A DNA stretch of 64,000 nucleotides from Poa pratensis (lineage: Eukaryota > Streptophyta > Magnoliopsida > Poales > Poaceae), in NCBI GenBank assembly GCA_947311845.1, contig CAMZMU010000071.1, forward strand, positions 20,819,399 to 20,883,398. Direction: 5' to 3'. The position numbers were made by a program, and so were the translations under genes. A model generated the notes under the pieces. The model did not search any database, was not told the origin of the DNA, and worked only from the letters and a program-made list of their open reading frames with translations. Positions 1 through 12,011 of this stretch are shown piece after piece (position 1 is the stretch's first letter; each line of letters begins with the position of its first letter).

Positions 1-1023
1 ACTCTTAAAAATTCCAAATGTTGGCACAATAGTTATGGCTAAGTCCGTCATCGATGAAATCCAAGTTCCAAATATCTTCACTCAAGAAACTAGATAATAA
101 ACATCTTCTCACCTTGTATGATAGTAACAGGACAAACCAGGATTAATTCTTGATGAAATTAATGAATGATGCAACAGAATACTAGTAGTTCAGCAATTAT
201 TTTGCATTGTTCAACGTCTATAGAGAATTGAGATTTTCATTGCATTTAGAAGGAAAACAAGTTTGTGGAATTGGTTGAAGAATAACGATGGCATTTTTTC
301 CACAAACCCTTAATTCTGGTGATCGAAAAGACATCTGCATTTTCCAACAGTTGATACAATGTGGGTTCTTAGAAGAATATGAGGGAGTGCCTTGTTTTGA
401 TAAGTTGCGAACAGTATTAGATTTTATGGCTACTGAGATAATTTTGAATTCATTACTATTTGAGAACTAGTGACTGATGGTGTGTATTTATAATACTCTT
501 TAAGAGGCATGCTTGTAATACGGATTGCTCTTATTTTGTAGAATAATTCAGTTTTCTCTTTCAATAGTTCATGATATTTAATCAGATAAACTTACATATA
601 TGCATGGTACCTCTAAGTACACAACTGTGCAAATTATGCTTGTTTGTACTTGTAACTCCCACACTAATGAAAATCTGCTCAGTTTCACTATGACTAACAC
701 TAAAATATACCGAAGGGGCCAAAGTTTACAAATTTAAACTGATTACGACATGGTACCTTGTATATCAACTGGGAGTGCACTTCTATTCTTCTATTCAAAA
801 CATAAATTGTAGAAACACATCTTCAGTCAATAACGTAGTACATAGTAAGTGTTTGCTCTAAACCCATCATCTGATTTAGAAAAAATTGAAGACTTATTTA
901 TGTATTTCGGCCTTCACCCATCTAATCGTGTCTCGTTGTTTTCTGCTCTTTTTTTTCATTAGTCAGGTGTAGAATTTGATCTGTATTACTTTTATCATAC
1001 TAGTTATGTGCTGTTGTTCGCAG

Positions 1024-1152
1024 GCTCAACAATCATTAATATCTTTTGTGGAAAATATACGTAGAAATCAAAAAGGAAGAATTCGAGGGAAAATTTTCAG
1101 AACGCAGTGCGAAATGCACCTACTGGATGTTAAGCGAACAACTGCAGTCTGA
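1024..1152 (+). other. Weak candidate coding exon, open only in copy A
   Basis: A good splice acceptor (gttcgcag) is followed by 42 open codons ending in TGA at 1150-1152. In copy B one extra A near 14817 shifts the frame, and a stop follows after 13 codons. The peptide resembles no family I recognise and no neighbouring exons could be joined to it. An open stretch this short is not rare by chance, so this is only a lead. Confidence 0.12.
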
Positions 1153-2357
1153 AAAGTTGAACTAAAGTGCTCAAGTAATTTAATTGTATGTGTTAGTTTA
1201 GTCTTGTATGCAGTTCTGCTACTGATATGATGAAAGATTGGAAGGATAAACAAATTGAAAATAAGCAAAGTTCAAAGAGTGGCGTTTAAAATTTATTTTC
1301 TCTGAAATAGAGCGAGTTAATTGAGCTATTTAGCTGAACCAGCCATCCATCTTGCAACCATATCATATGTTCATCCTTTTGTGGGGTTCATAAGAAAGTA
1401 GGTCACTTTCTACCAACCTTTCAGTATAGGCTCTGAATGCATGCAGTTGCTGGCTGCATCTTCAGTGTTTTTGATTGGCAATCTGTTTCATTTTGTATGG
1501 CATTGAACTTATGTTAATCAAATATTGTTAGACTGAATTAACAATCTAGTTTACTCTCATGATATGCCTTCCATGTTTTGTAGTCTATATAGCATGTGTT
1601 CTTGTTTACTGTGCAAATGGGAAATGTTATATGAGTTGTTGATGAATTTCCTTCTATACAAAAGGATTGGTTTCAGTTGGCTCCATGGCATCTGATATGA
1701 TTTTATTCTACCCTGAAAATCAAATTAGATCACATTTTTTTACAAAAAAGAGTTCTGAACTTATGTAAAAAACGGCGACCTTTTACTGTACAAAAAAGAG
1801 TACTCGTTTTTTCTGTGTGCATTCTTAACTTGCGAATCCGTAGTTTATCAAACCTCCAGTATCAGTGTAAATTAGCCAGTACCTTCTATCTTGGTTGGCA
1901 CTTGGCAGCCACCAGGATACCCATCTTCTACCTTGGTTTGCCAGGTTAACAGCTTCTAGAGCTCACTAGGAAATCCAAAAGTGGTAGTGATTACTGGCTT
2001 ATTAATGAATCTTTCTCCTGATCTTCACTCACGTGCACTGAGCATCTTACAATCCTTTCGATGCACTTGTTGAAATGAAAACTGATGCTACAGTTATCTC
2101 GATTTTTACTCTGTTATTTTACCACATTGTTCAGACAATCAGACTTCAGAGCAACTTAGGTGCTGGTATGGAATTCTTACCAGCCACAACCTTTCATTTT
2201 TTGAGCTTAGAACCTTTCCATTTTGACATCCATTAAGTTTTCGATTGGTTATGCTTAGAGCAGCTATGATGTGGCGAGTACAATTTCCAAACTGATCCCC
2301 AAAACCGAAAGTCTGAACCCATAAAATTAAGCCCCAGAAGAACTTGTAAGCTGGAGT

Positions 2358-2449
2358 CAGCGACATGAATTCGGATGTTGCACGCATGAGATAATGGATG
2401 TGCAGCGACATGAATTCAGATGTTTGCACGCATGAGATAATGGATTGTG
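2358..2449. repeat. 47-bp tandem duplication in copy A
   Basis: Two adjacent imperfect copies of a unit starting cagcgacatgaattc. The cleaner version is in copy B of the large duplication, where the units are 16144-16190 and 16191-16237 with a period of 47. Copy A has lost single bases in its first unit. Confidence 0.75.
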
Positions 2450-5038
2450 CAGAGACCGGAAGTAGTACTGAAGCTTCGTATTTAAAATCCAAACTGGATC
2501 AGAAATCATCAAGCTTGCCTGTAGCAGCTATATATTCTGAATCTTTGCCAAACAAGCTTGGAGTGCTTGCTCTTCCCCTGCTTGGAGTCCGCTTGCTCAC
2601 CCTACTTGCTTCCTTCTTGCTTGGTCCTACATGAGATCCGTTTGCTTTGTCTAGTGTTTGGTGGTGGTAGGCTGATTGATTGCTCGGCTGGAGATCAACT
2701 GATATGTGTTAGGACAGTTGGTCCGAGCTGAGGAGAACCCCCGACTGCTTAGGCCTGCCTGACTGCTGCTGGTGCTGATGGTTTCTCGCAGCGGAGGAAG
2801 ACGACAGTGGTGTAGAGGAGTATTACAGGACTGCGTTTAGAAGAACGCATACGTTTACAGAGTTTACAACCAACCTAGTGGATAACAGCCGGCTTGGGAA
2901 AATAATATTTTACAACTTCACTTCACTAGCTTGCTATTGGTTCGTGGATGAAGAAAGTTCGTTTTTACTTTGGTCACTTGCTGTCCCAGTGTCCCTCGCT
3001 TTTGTGCAGCTCAGCACAGCTCTCTGCGTGTGCTGGCTGGTGTCTAGCAGCTTATGCTCTTTGTTCTTCGCACGCACGCACTTTACTCTGTCGACGTGGA
3101 CTAAAGGGTGTTTTTTTTGGGTGCTATTTCTAACTCGACCGTGCCAGTTGCACATCCTAATATATGCTCTTGTATTGCAGTTCTTGGTTTTATTAATTAT
3201 CTGCTATTTTCAGCTGCGTTGCCCTTTTTTTTTTGTTCTTGGCTTTTGTTTTCCGTTTCTTCTTTTTTAGTTTATCCAGCTGGCTTGTGAGACGTGTCTT
3301 GTTGCTCCTTTCTCTCTCGTTTAGCTGCTTGTTCGAGAGAAAAAAAATATGATCTTGCACAGAAAAAAAATGTGCAACTTCCACTGAAGAAAAAAAAATT
3401 ACGTGCAACTTTAGATTTCCATTGTATATTTCTTAAAAGAATTTTCTCATAATTTATGTAACAACCTGATTTACGTCGGACAAAGATCGACCGTAAATAT
3501 AAAAAATGTACTCATGTTCTTACGGACATGGCAAGTCTCAAAATTTGGACCACAAATCCAATCCCCTTTGGCGATCCACGCTAAAAAAAATGACTGCTCA
3601 CTTTCTAGATTTTCACAAAAACACCAAGTGAAGAACGACATCCGAAGTCCTTTGGAGCGATAGCTTCGGAGTCCTTGCGTTGTAGGCGAATGGTCTGGTT
3701 GCTTGGGCCATTGAGTTGTCGGTGCGTGGCCTCAGGACCGTGTTGTAGGTGCGGTGGAAGGGCGTTGTCTCCGGTCGTTTGGGTGGCAGGACAGGCGGCT
3801 TGGCCGGTGCGGGGTCTTGGGACCGATATGTAATGTATTAATATTAGAATATAGCAATTATACTCAGACTATCCAACAGCATGATACCAAAGAAAATAAA
3901 CGATACACTGACAAAAAGGAAAAAAAAGGTATTTTCCGTAATTAACCGGATAAACTTACTTTTTGTGATCAATTGCATTGGCAAAATTTGTGGCTCGTTC
4001 AAACAAAGAAGGAACAACATCTGAAAAAATGAAGAAAGTGAAGGAGCTAACTACTCCAAAAAAAGCTTGAATCCTTGACTCCGTGCTTAAACCGTTTCGA
4101 TGCCTGAGCTTTCATTAGTTTTAAAAGGGTGGTGAAATTAGATGGCTTTAAGCTCTCATGCTTCATTTCATATGGGGATTTAGGGCATGTTTAATAAAAA
4201 ATTATTGTAAGTGGCTGAATAAGACTAGCCCATCCTTCGGAAGTTATAGAGGAGTATAACTTTTACTCCATGTGCCAGCGACTCTCAATATACTCGATCG
4301 TGGCTGCTCAGAGCAAAAATTCGACCCTCCATCCCGCGTTGATACCCCCCCCCCTGCACCGCATCGTCGCATGTGTTGCCTCCTACGACCACCTTACCCT
4401 CCGTCGCCAGTCTGACCCACTCTGATTCGCTCGACGGTGCTTGTTGTCGCCAGATCTCTGTCGCTGCATCCTCCATTCCGTCGTTGAAAATCGAAGCCCC
4501 GCATCAATTCCGAGTTTGGTTTGTTCTAAAATGGATCCGCTGGAGGATGGAGATGAGTAGAACGCCCCACCCGATTCTTAGCGAGTAAAGGCCCACAAGA
4601 TACCCGCCCCCATGGAGAAAACTATCTGGCTTTGTACCAACATATCACATTAATACATGGATTGCACAATACTATAGCTAATGTAGCTGAACACACTACC
4701 ATAGAAACAACTACACATGACCAAGAGAACATATGGCCTACAACACCAGCACAGAAATTCATGAAATAGACACTGAAAACATGTCATACTAGCACAAAAG
4801 AATCTATCTAAGACAACAACACCAAAATCATCACTGCCCTAAGTGCAAGTTTTGCATTGTCTTCCGTTGTACTTATATTATTTATTCAGATGCATTGCAT
4901 TTTTGATGTCCTGACATGACTGTATGTTTTGCTCTGTCTTATGATCCACTATTATTTTTTATGTTCTGCCGCGAGTGCATGTTTTGCACTCCTTTTCGAT
5001 GTATTCCTTTTCTGCCTTCTGATGCATTGCATTTTGAT

Positions 5039-5051
5039 NNNNNNNNNNNNN
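5039..5051. other. Assembly gap (13 N)
   Basis: A run of 13 undetermined bases. The left side ends after gatgcattgcattttgat, a sequence that itself occurs in a degenerate direct repeat (compare 18684 and 18815). The gap therefore sits at a repeat and at the exact end of duplicate copy A. Confidence 0.98.
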
Positions 5052-8000
5052 TTGGGATATTCACCATTAGCCAAACTATTTCCTTACCTTACACTTTGTA
5101 ACTAACATAACAAGTATATTGTTGAAGAGAGTTACGATGGAGGATTAATATGGACCAAGAGGAAAAACCTTCCCAAGATGGAAAGCTGAACTTCAAAGGC
5201 TTGGACAAAACTTGTGGTTAAAGGTTTAGGCAGATTCACATGTTTATACAAAACCAAAGCTTGGTTTTACACAGACGATCATCAAATGGTCATGAAAAAG
5301 TGATTGTATGCACCTACTTAAATAGAGTAAACAAAGCAAATACTCTTGGGAGAGTGCCTGATACCCCGTAGAAAAAAAAGAGTTTAATATTGAGAGAATC
5401 CATTTTAGAGACATGTTTGTTACTCATTGAGACATGCATATAATCCTAATTAGTGTGCTCAAGAAATGATATTACCTCTCGGTGGGCTCCTTGGCGTCGT
5501 AGGTCTTCACATTATGCGCCCTGGACCGTAAAGATCAGAGCATCTGAAAGGATCAGAACACCTAGAGGGGGGGGTGAATAGGTGCTATTTCAAATTTTAA
5601 TTCTTTTCCAATTTGGCTTGACACAAAATAAATTTTCTAGATATGCAGTTAAGGTGAATTTACCTATATGACAGGCAAGTAACTTAACAAGATACAAGCT
5701 AAGTAAAGACGGTAAAGGATAGAAGTAACCGAAGTGAAGCACGCCAAGGATGTATTTCTGAGCTCCTCCATTTTAGGGGATTACGTCTCCTTGGAGGGGT
5801 GTGAGCTTCACCACAACAGGCTTGCTCAAGCCACAAAGGACTCACCCTATTTCCGATGAACCGCACCACAAAGGATTGGTTAACCTTCCACTATCGGTAA
5901 CCTTCAAGGCGGAAACCGGAGCCTTTACAACAAGCTTGGGGCACACATGCACAACTGAATTGGAGGCTCCCAAATCACCACGATCTGCTGAAACAACACA
6001 AGATGTATGAATAAAGGTCTAGGTTTTCTCAATGGAAACCCTAGGCTCGAATTCCTCAAGTGAATGAGGGGGAAATACAAATCGCTTGGGTGAAGATGTA
6101 GATCTTGGTCTTCTCCTTTGATCCTCTAAAGATCAGCAAGTTTGAGTGGGAGGATTGGGAGATCTTTGAGGTTGGAGCTCAGCAACAACGGAGGAGAGAG
6201 AATGTGGATCGCCAGCTTCCTTTGGAGAAGAAGCGGTCTTTAAATAGGGGGCCTGAAAATCGAACCGTTATGTGCAGAAAAATCTGCACAGCGGTAGGTA
6301 CTACTGCCACTGGTATCCAGGCGGTACCCACTGTAGCACCCTCTCTTGCTGCGCGGTACCTCGAGGAGCTACCGCTAGTGCCAGCGAGTGGTATTACCGG
6401 TGGATCTGTCGGTACTACCGCTGGCTCCCTTTGAATTAATTCGAAGGGCTCCAATGGTACAACGTGGCTGCTACCGTCAGGTACCGGAGGGATATCAGAG
6501 GCTAAATTTAGTCTAGCGGTACCTCTGGCGGTAGCACCAGCGGTAGTACCGCTGCTCAGCGGTACCTCCGCGGTACTGCGGCCAGGGTAGTACCCGTTGT
6601 GCTGTAGTAGTCCAGCTCCAGGAGGAGCGGTACTACCGCCAGACCTAAAGTTAGCACTCCTGGTTTAGTTTCAAGCCCTCTTCCTCCATACCGACTCCAT
6701 ATTCGAACCATGTGTTGATCTTAGGATTTCTGCATAACTTAGCAACACAATTAGTCCGGTTAGTGTGCTATCATTAGGCTCCAAAACAGATTTAGAGCAA
6801 GCATGCTCTTTCAGCATCCCCTCTCCGCATCCCCTCTCCTTCACGCCATTTTCCTATGCATATTAAGGTCACCTGGCGTGAAATACAAGCTCACCGAGAA
6901 AGATTATCGGTTGTACAAACTAGGAGTAGTGTGCATAGGTGTTTGGCCTAGAGGACGTGGCAATCCGTCCCTTGATCAATGGCATGAAGTCTTCCGTGAT
7001 GACCAACATGTAGAGGTCATCCTCGCCGATTTGTGTAGAACCGACATAGTTGTATGTCATCAACATAGTGGTCGATCCTAGGAGGTTGGCATGTCCCTCA
7101 TTTTGTTGTCACCATCGACAATGAACCCAATGGTTCATTTAAAGGACCAAGAGAATGTTGGGCGTAAATTGCTCGTCCTCCTTTTTTCTCATAAATCTCC
7201 CCCGAAGATTCAAGACCCTGGAACTATTGCTAATTTAGAAGGACTGAACTTCTATCTTGGCCTGTACAACCAGGATCCAGAGTGGATCACGTTCATTCAG
7301 CAATATCCCTCTGGAAGACATACCTGGGAGGCTTAAGATGGGCATCTTCTTCACTCTTTAGCTCTCGATTCTCCTACATGAACATCAAGAATGTACCTAA
7401 TAACAATATGAGTAATGCAAGTGGTAAGCAACGTCTTCAAAAAAATAACAAATCAGTCCCAAGGATCCCCAAACCAAGCAGAGATGAGGATCATCACACT
7501 AACATCTCCGAAATGTAGCATGAAAAGACCAAGTTCCCTTGTAGCATTATCAGAGCAATTTCCACATAATGTATGCATCGTCGGCGTGGAGACCATAACC
7601 GTAGCATACTTGTCAATGTATCAGGATGAGAACCCAATCTCCATTGTGCACACACCCTGGAGACCAACCCCAAACCCTTGTCCAACACATTCATAGTAAA
7701 GAGTGTAGGAGTTGTGGAGTACTTATAGCCATCATAACACAAGGACTAACAACCATCGAAGGGAAGCAAGGAGTCAGTGATGTAGAATGTGCTCTCACCA
7801 ACTGTTGGAACCAAGATAATGTAGGTTTGTCGAGCAAGAATTTGCGACATCAATACACTAGAAATGAAGGGAAGTTGATGTTTCCATTGCTGAGAGGAGA
7901 TACCTCGAAGGAAAAGAGTGGTTCTACAGTGCAGGATGTGGAATGAATTGGTTAGAGCAAGCATATGTGCAGGAGCGTGTGGGATAATGGTGTATGTTCC

Positions 8001-8524
8001 CCATTTGACGTCTATCTCCCGTGCTTGTCCCTCAGCCAGCCTTGTGACACCTTGCGTCCTTGCTAGAGGGAGCGGTTGGTTAGAAAAAACAAATCAATTC
8101 ATCTCTTCGGCGTTTGAGAAACTTTGGTTCTATAAAAATGAGTACGAATCGGTTATCCAAAAAATTAAGAACCAAAACTTTTTTAGGACCAAAATTACAG
8201 TTCGCTTTTCGGTTTTAGCAAAAAGAACGGTGTAGAGGAGAGAACCATAGAGGATATAAATATACGAGTGTTATCGATCAGGGATCACGGACGCACGACG
8301 TGGCAGGGTGGGGTTGGATGATGACGAGAGATGGTTTGTGTGTGTGTGGGACATCCGTGTGTTCTTTTGCGGACATTGTTTGTGGGATGTTGACATGGAG
8401 ATTAAGCTTTTTTACGTATGTTTCACTTTCTTCGGTTATTTTCAGCACCCGATGGCAAAAATTGAATTACCCGAAGAAGCTTGGTTTTTAAAAGTTGAGA
8501 GCCGAAGTATGTATCGAAATTATC
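5052..8524. other. Gene-free repetitive tract with a GGTAGTACCGC-rich unclassified repeat
   Basis: No gene was recognised. From about 5545 the sequence (acacctagagggggggg then tgaataggtg) looks like a dispersed grass repeat. Between about 6290 and 6650 it carries many short copies, in both orientations, of motifs such as ggtactaccgc, gcggtacc and ggtagtacc. Short open frames here have no family resemblance. The rest (6660-8524) is AT-rich with scattered short ORFs that look random. A small direct repeat, gcatcccctctcc, occurs twice near 6815-6842. Confidence 0.55.
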
Positions 8525-8580
8525 GGGTTCGGTTAATCGGGCTCGGTTAATCGGGTTCGGTTAATCGGGCTCGGTTCAAT
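8525..8580. repeat. 14-bp minisatellite, four units
   Basis: Four head-to-tail units of a 14-bp sequence, alternating gggttcggttaatc and gggctcggttaatc; the last unit ends in caat. Units are at 8525, 8539, 8553 and 8567. It generates the repeated open frame seen on the minus strand there, which is not a gene. Confidence 0.9.
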
Positions 8581-11500
8581 AAGACCACACTTTGATATCC
8601 ATGATCTAAGTTCACCAAGATATTTCCATCTACTTGTGGTATATCTTGAGGTGATTTCCAGACCTCCAGGAACTTGTTGAGGCCACACCACACACATTGA
8701 CCTTTGCAAATGATTCCTAACCTTCTGGGAGACACATATATATCCAAGGAAATATTTAATCACTTGGTTTGTGACTTTTTCTTAACCTTCAATTAAAGCT
8801 TAATATCTCCTATCTCTCTCTCTAAAAGATTTCCTCTCTAAATATGAACTCTAGCCTTGAAGAAAGAAGCAAGAGATGGGTTTCAAATTCCTTAGGCACC
8901 AATGGGAAATCTAGCCAACTGCTTCAAATCACATTATTACGTAGTGCCAAAAAAGCTCTGCAATGTCGAGATTGAAACCAACAACACTAGTGACTCAATG
9001 TTACGAATCTTGACACTTCCGTGTGAAACTCGGTAGTACCAACTTCTCATAACACAACAGAGAAACCTATTGTCGGTAGTTTCTTTCGACATGAATCGTG
9101 GTCATACCAAAAATTTAAGTGCTCTGAGAACCACTTAACACTAGTGCCTACAAATGAGCCTTTTGTAAAACCGACAGTTCCAAACGAGATTTCCACCAAG
9201 GAACATAACAACCTCTTGGCTAAGAAGGACCGATACATAGGCACAAACATGGGGGTATGGATATGGCAACAAGGGATACAATAGTTTCTTGAAAAACTTA
9301 CGGGGATCGTCTCATAGATGAAACAGAGACATGGCATGTCCGTGTCGGCCAAGCTTATTGTAGAATAAACTGGTATGGTGAAAGGAGCGTCGTACTAAAC
9401 TTTAACCCCAATGGAAACGGGTGAGAATAAGTTCCTTCACCCTTTGAGCTTTAGCCATATCATCATCGTGTGACCAATTATGATGAACCGGTTGCATGTG
9501 TGATTTCGTGATCAAAAGAATCCTCCTTGACATGATCACACACATCTTCTTTGCACAATTTTAAGACTTTGAGTTTGTAAAACTTGTTGAACATGCGTAA
9601 CCTCATCCTATGGTTCCTTATTATCGATATTCTTGCTAAAGGAGGCATCATCGGCAAATTAGTTGATACATCAAAGATCTTGTTCTCGTTATTTTTCTAT
9701 GAATCACATTTATTCTTGAATGCAAGGTTGAGGGTGTACACAGTTAAATATTTCTGCATCATATGTGACCACTTGGACCACATTCTTGGCTCCAACTTCC
9801 GCAATGACTTCAATTTCCCAAAGATTTTTTTTATTTAGCTGCCAATCAAGACAATACAAAAAAAAGCAGAAGACAAGCTAACCTAGTTAGCTACTAAGAT
9901 TTGCCTCATTTGGTGGAAATTTCTTTTAGGAACATCGGTCTATCCTATGTCACAAGTCACAACTATGAAGTTCAAAACATGCCTTCAATGGCTAGGCCGC
10001 CCATTGGTCACAACACACAATAGTCACTCCTTTGGTAGGCCATGAAGACTTGATAGTGTCTAGCATCCTATAAACATGTTTTTCTCTTTGTCAAGAATAG
10101 TTGTCCCCGTTGCATCATATCCTAGAGGCCCGGAACCCACCCAAGTTATTGTTTCCAACAAAACTATACAGAATAACAAGTCAGAAACACAATTGAATAA
10201 TAAGATTTTAATTTGTGATACAATGTTGCAAAACACCCGTGAAAAATATTCTACCAATATGAGCCTCTAACTTGTTTTGGATCTCGACATTAAAACTCCA
10301 GAATCCCTGATTGCTTTCCCGAGTCCTTTTTCCTTGATGGACCATATTTTCCTTCATAGAGGCCTAGAGGATGTGCTCTCCTAGTTGGATTTTTTAGTAA
10401 GCCTTGTGACTACCTTATTTCCTTGCTAATGCCGCGCTTGGATTCTTATCGCCAATCGCTACACCTTGTTTTTTTATCTGAAGATTGTTATAAACCTTGA
10501 ATAGCTGCTCTAGACAAAAAAAGAGACTAGAGATGAAGGTGCTATCTTTCTTGCATAGAGGATGTTTAGGACTGTGCATAGCTGCCCTAGCATCAGCCTC
10601 TTCTCTATTAGCACTAATGTTGTTGCTTGAACTCTCACCAAAAGAAATATGTGCCTACCATGCCATTGCCCAAAATGCCTTTCGTTTCCACTGCCTAGCC
10701 GACAACAACAACAAATAATCAACAAGTAGAAAGCAAGCAAAAAACAACATTTCGACAAGAACAATAAGAAGCAGAAGCGATATGCGACAAAAACAAGCCA
10801 GCAAGAACACCAAGAGGGGGTAGAGGGATGGGAGAGATGAGGGGCTCTTTCTAGGTTAGCATTGAATTGTCCTTGTTGCATTAGCTTAATCTCCCCATGT
10901 CCCTTATGTATCCTCTCAATATTATATTTTTTTTTTCAAATCAGTACTTGGGGATACACATATCCACATACAACCGACATCTTGTACTTGGACACGACAG
11001 TGTGTGCCGTATTTGTTCTTAGCTTTTAGGTACAATCCGGAACACAACCCGGCATAATATCTTCCAAAGAAATATTCCATATAGGAAACTTGGTAGCACT
11101 GAAATCAAAGCTTAGTACGATACTGGACCACCATGCGAGAGAAAACACTTTCATGTGGCACGAACAACCCAAACCGCATAATGCCCACATTGAAGCTAGA
11201 AAATACTAGGGAAACTCTACGAAGTCGAGTTCCCCAACTCTCCTATGGTAGTACCGACATTCGCAGAAAGGGTGTTTAGCATAGACTTCAAACAATCTTT
11301 TGTGGAATTTTGACTAGGTAATGATTGAGTATTAGTAAGGTTCATCCACGAGCCACCTGATCTCAACCCCTTCATAGTGCAATGTGTACTATACTCGGTG
11401 TGATTGAAAGAACCACAAAAGGAGTTAGAAAAGATTTTTAGCTTCAACAACTTCAAGCCTTCCAACCATAGAACATCTCAGTGGTCCACAGCGCTTGGTA

Positions 11501-11725
11501 AACTAGGGATTGCGGGACTATGCACCTAATCACCCTAAGAACATAATAATCCCTTGCCATTTTCATTAATCATCAAAACCCGCATATTAGGGAGTAGGTG
11601 CACTTTTGGATTTGTCCAAAAGGATGAGATGTTTACCCTTGCCCCAAGTTAGGACCATTCTCCATATCGTTGTCCTCGGGTGAAGTTTCTCAAATTTGAA
11701 ACCTCATAACCCAATACCATAAGCA
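8581..11725. other. No gene recognised; degraded repetitive DNA
   Basis: Both strands have only short ORFs without recognisable domains or splice-linked neighbours. Composition is AT-rich and even. I see no terminal repeats that would delimit an element here. Confidence 0.5.
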
Positions 11726-12011
11726 TGTTGAAGTGTATATGTGAATTGTCTAACCCTTTCCATCAGTACTTTTAGGTGCGTTGGGATGAAACATGACATG
11801 GTATCAAAGCCGGCTTTTGCAATTTATCCATAAATTGTTATCGCGTCTCTGTCTTCACGTATAGGCTTCTTAAGCCATACCGATTTCTATGCACATGTTG
11901 GCCTCCCTGAGTCACACGTGAGGGGGTGTTGAAGTGCATACGTGGATTGCCTAGCCCTTTCTATCAATTCACACTTTTGTGGTTGCGTTGGCTAGTGCAA
12001 GAAACGTGACA
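11726..12011 (+). mobile_element. SMART/TRIM-like mini LTR retrotransposon, complete
   Basis: A 286-bp element with all LTR-retrotransposon end signals. The left LTR is 11726-11798 and the right LTR 11927-12011 (85 bp); both start tgttgaagtg and end gaca. Directly after the left LTR is tggtatcaaagc (11799-11810), one base off the usual initiator-Met tRNA primer site tggtatcagagc. Directly before the right LTR is the purine tract gtgaggggg. The flanks are aagca (11721-11725) and aagcc (12012-12016), a 5-bp target duplication with one mismatch. The internal part is about 128 bp and non-coding. Size and terminal sequence fit the SMART family of very small LTR retrotransposons known from grasses. 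Such elements encode nothing and need proteins supplied in trans. Confidence 0.85.
11799..11810 (+). other. Primer binding site of the SMART-like element (tRNA-iMet type)
   Basis: The sequence tggtatcaaagc follows the terminal CA of the left LTR without a spacer. It differs by one base from the complement of the plant initiator methionine tRNA 3' end. Confidence 0.75.

Larger units (their letters stand above)
1..5038. repeat. Copy A of a 5-kb duplicated segment (second copy 13782-18832)
   Basis: The segment matches 13782-18832 along its whole length. The offset between copies drifts from 13781 at the left to 13794 at the right, so copy B has a net gain of about 13 bases. Most differences seen are one- or two-base indels (near 505, 1030, 1755, 1790, 1945, 2375, 2395 and 2550) with few substitutions. 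Copy A ends exactly at a run of N. No convincing gene was found inside: open frames are short and not conserved in frame between copies. A 10-base C run (4345-4354) and several A or T runs are present. Indel-dominated divergence and the abrupt end at a gap suggest a redundant, poorly polished contig end rather than an old segmental duplication, but a genuine tandem duplication is not excluded. Confidence 0.95.

Noticed and set aside
6803..7946. Series of plus-strand ORFs of 78-106 codons as a degraded gene
   Set aside because: They could not be joined by splice sites or shared homology. No motif was recognised.
8533..8763. Overlapping minus-strand ORFs with a repeated RLTEPD-like peptide
   Set aside because: The repeat comes from the 14-bp minisatellite; no protein family is involved.
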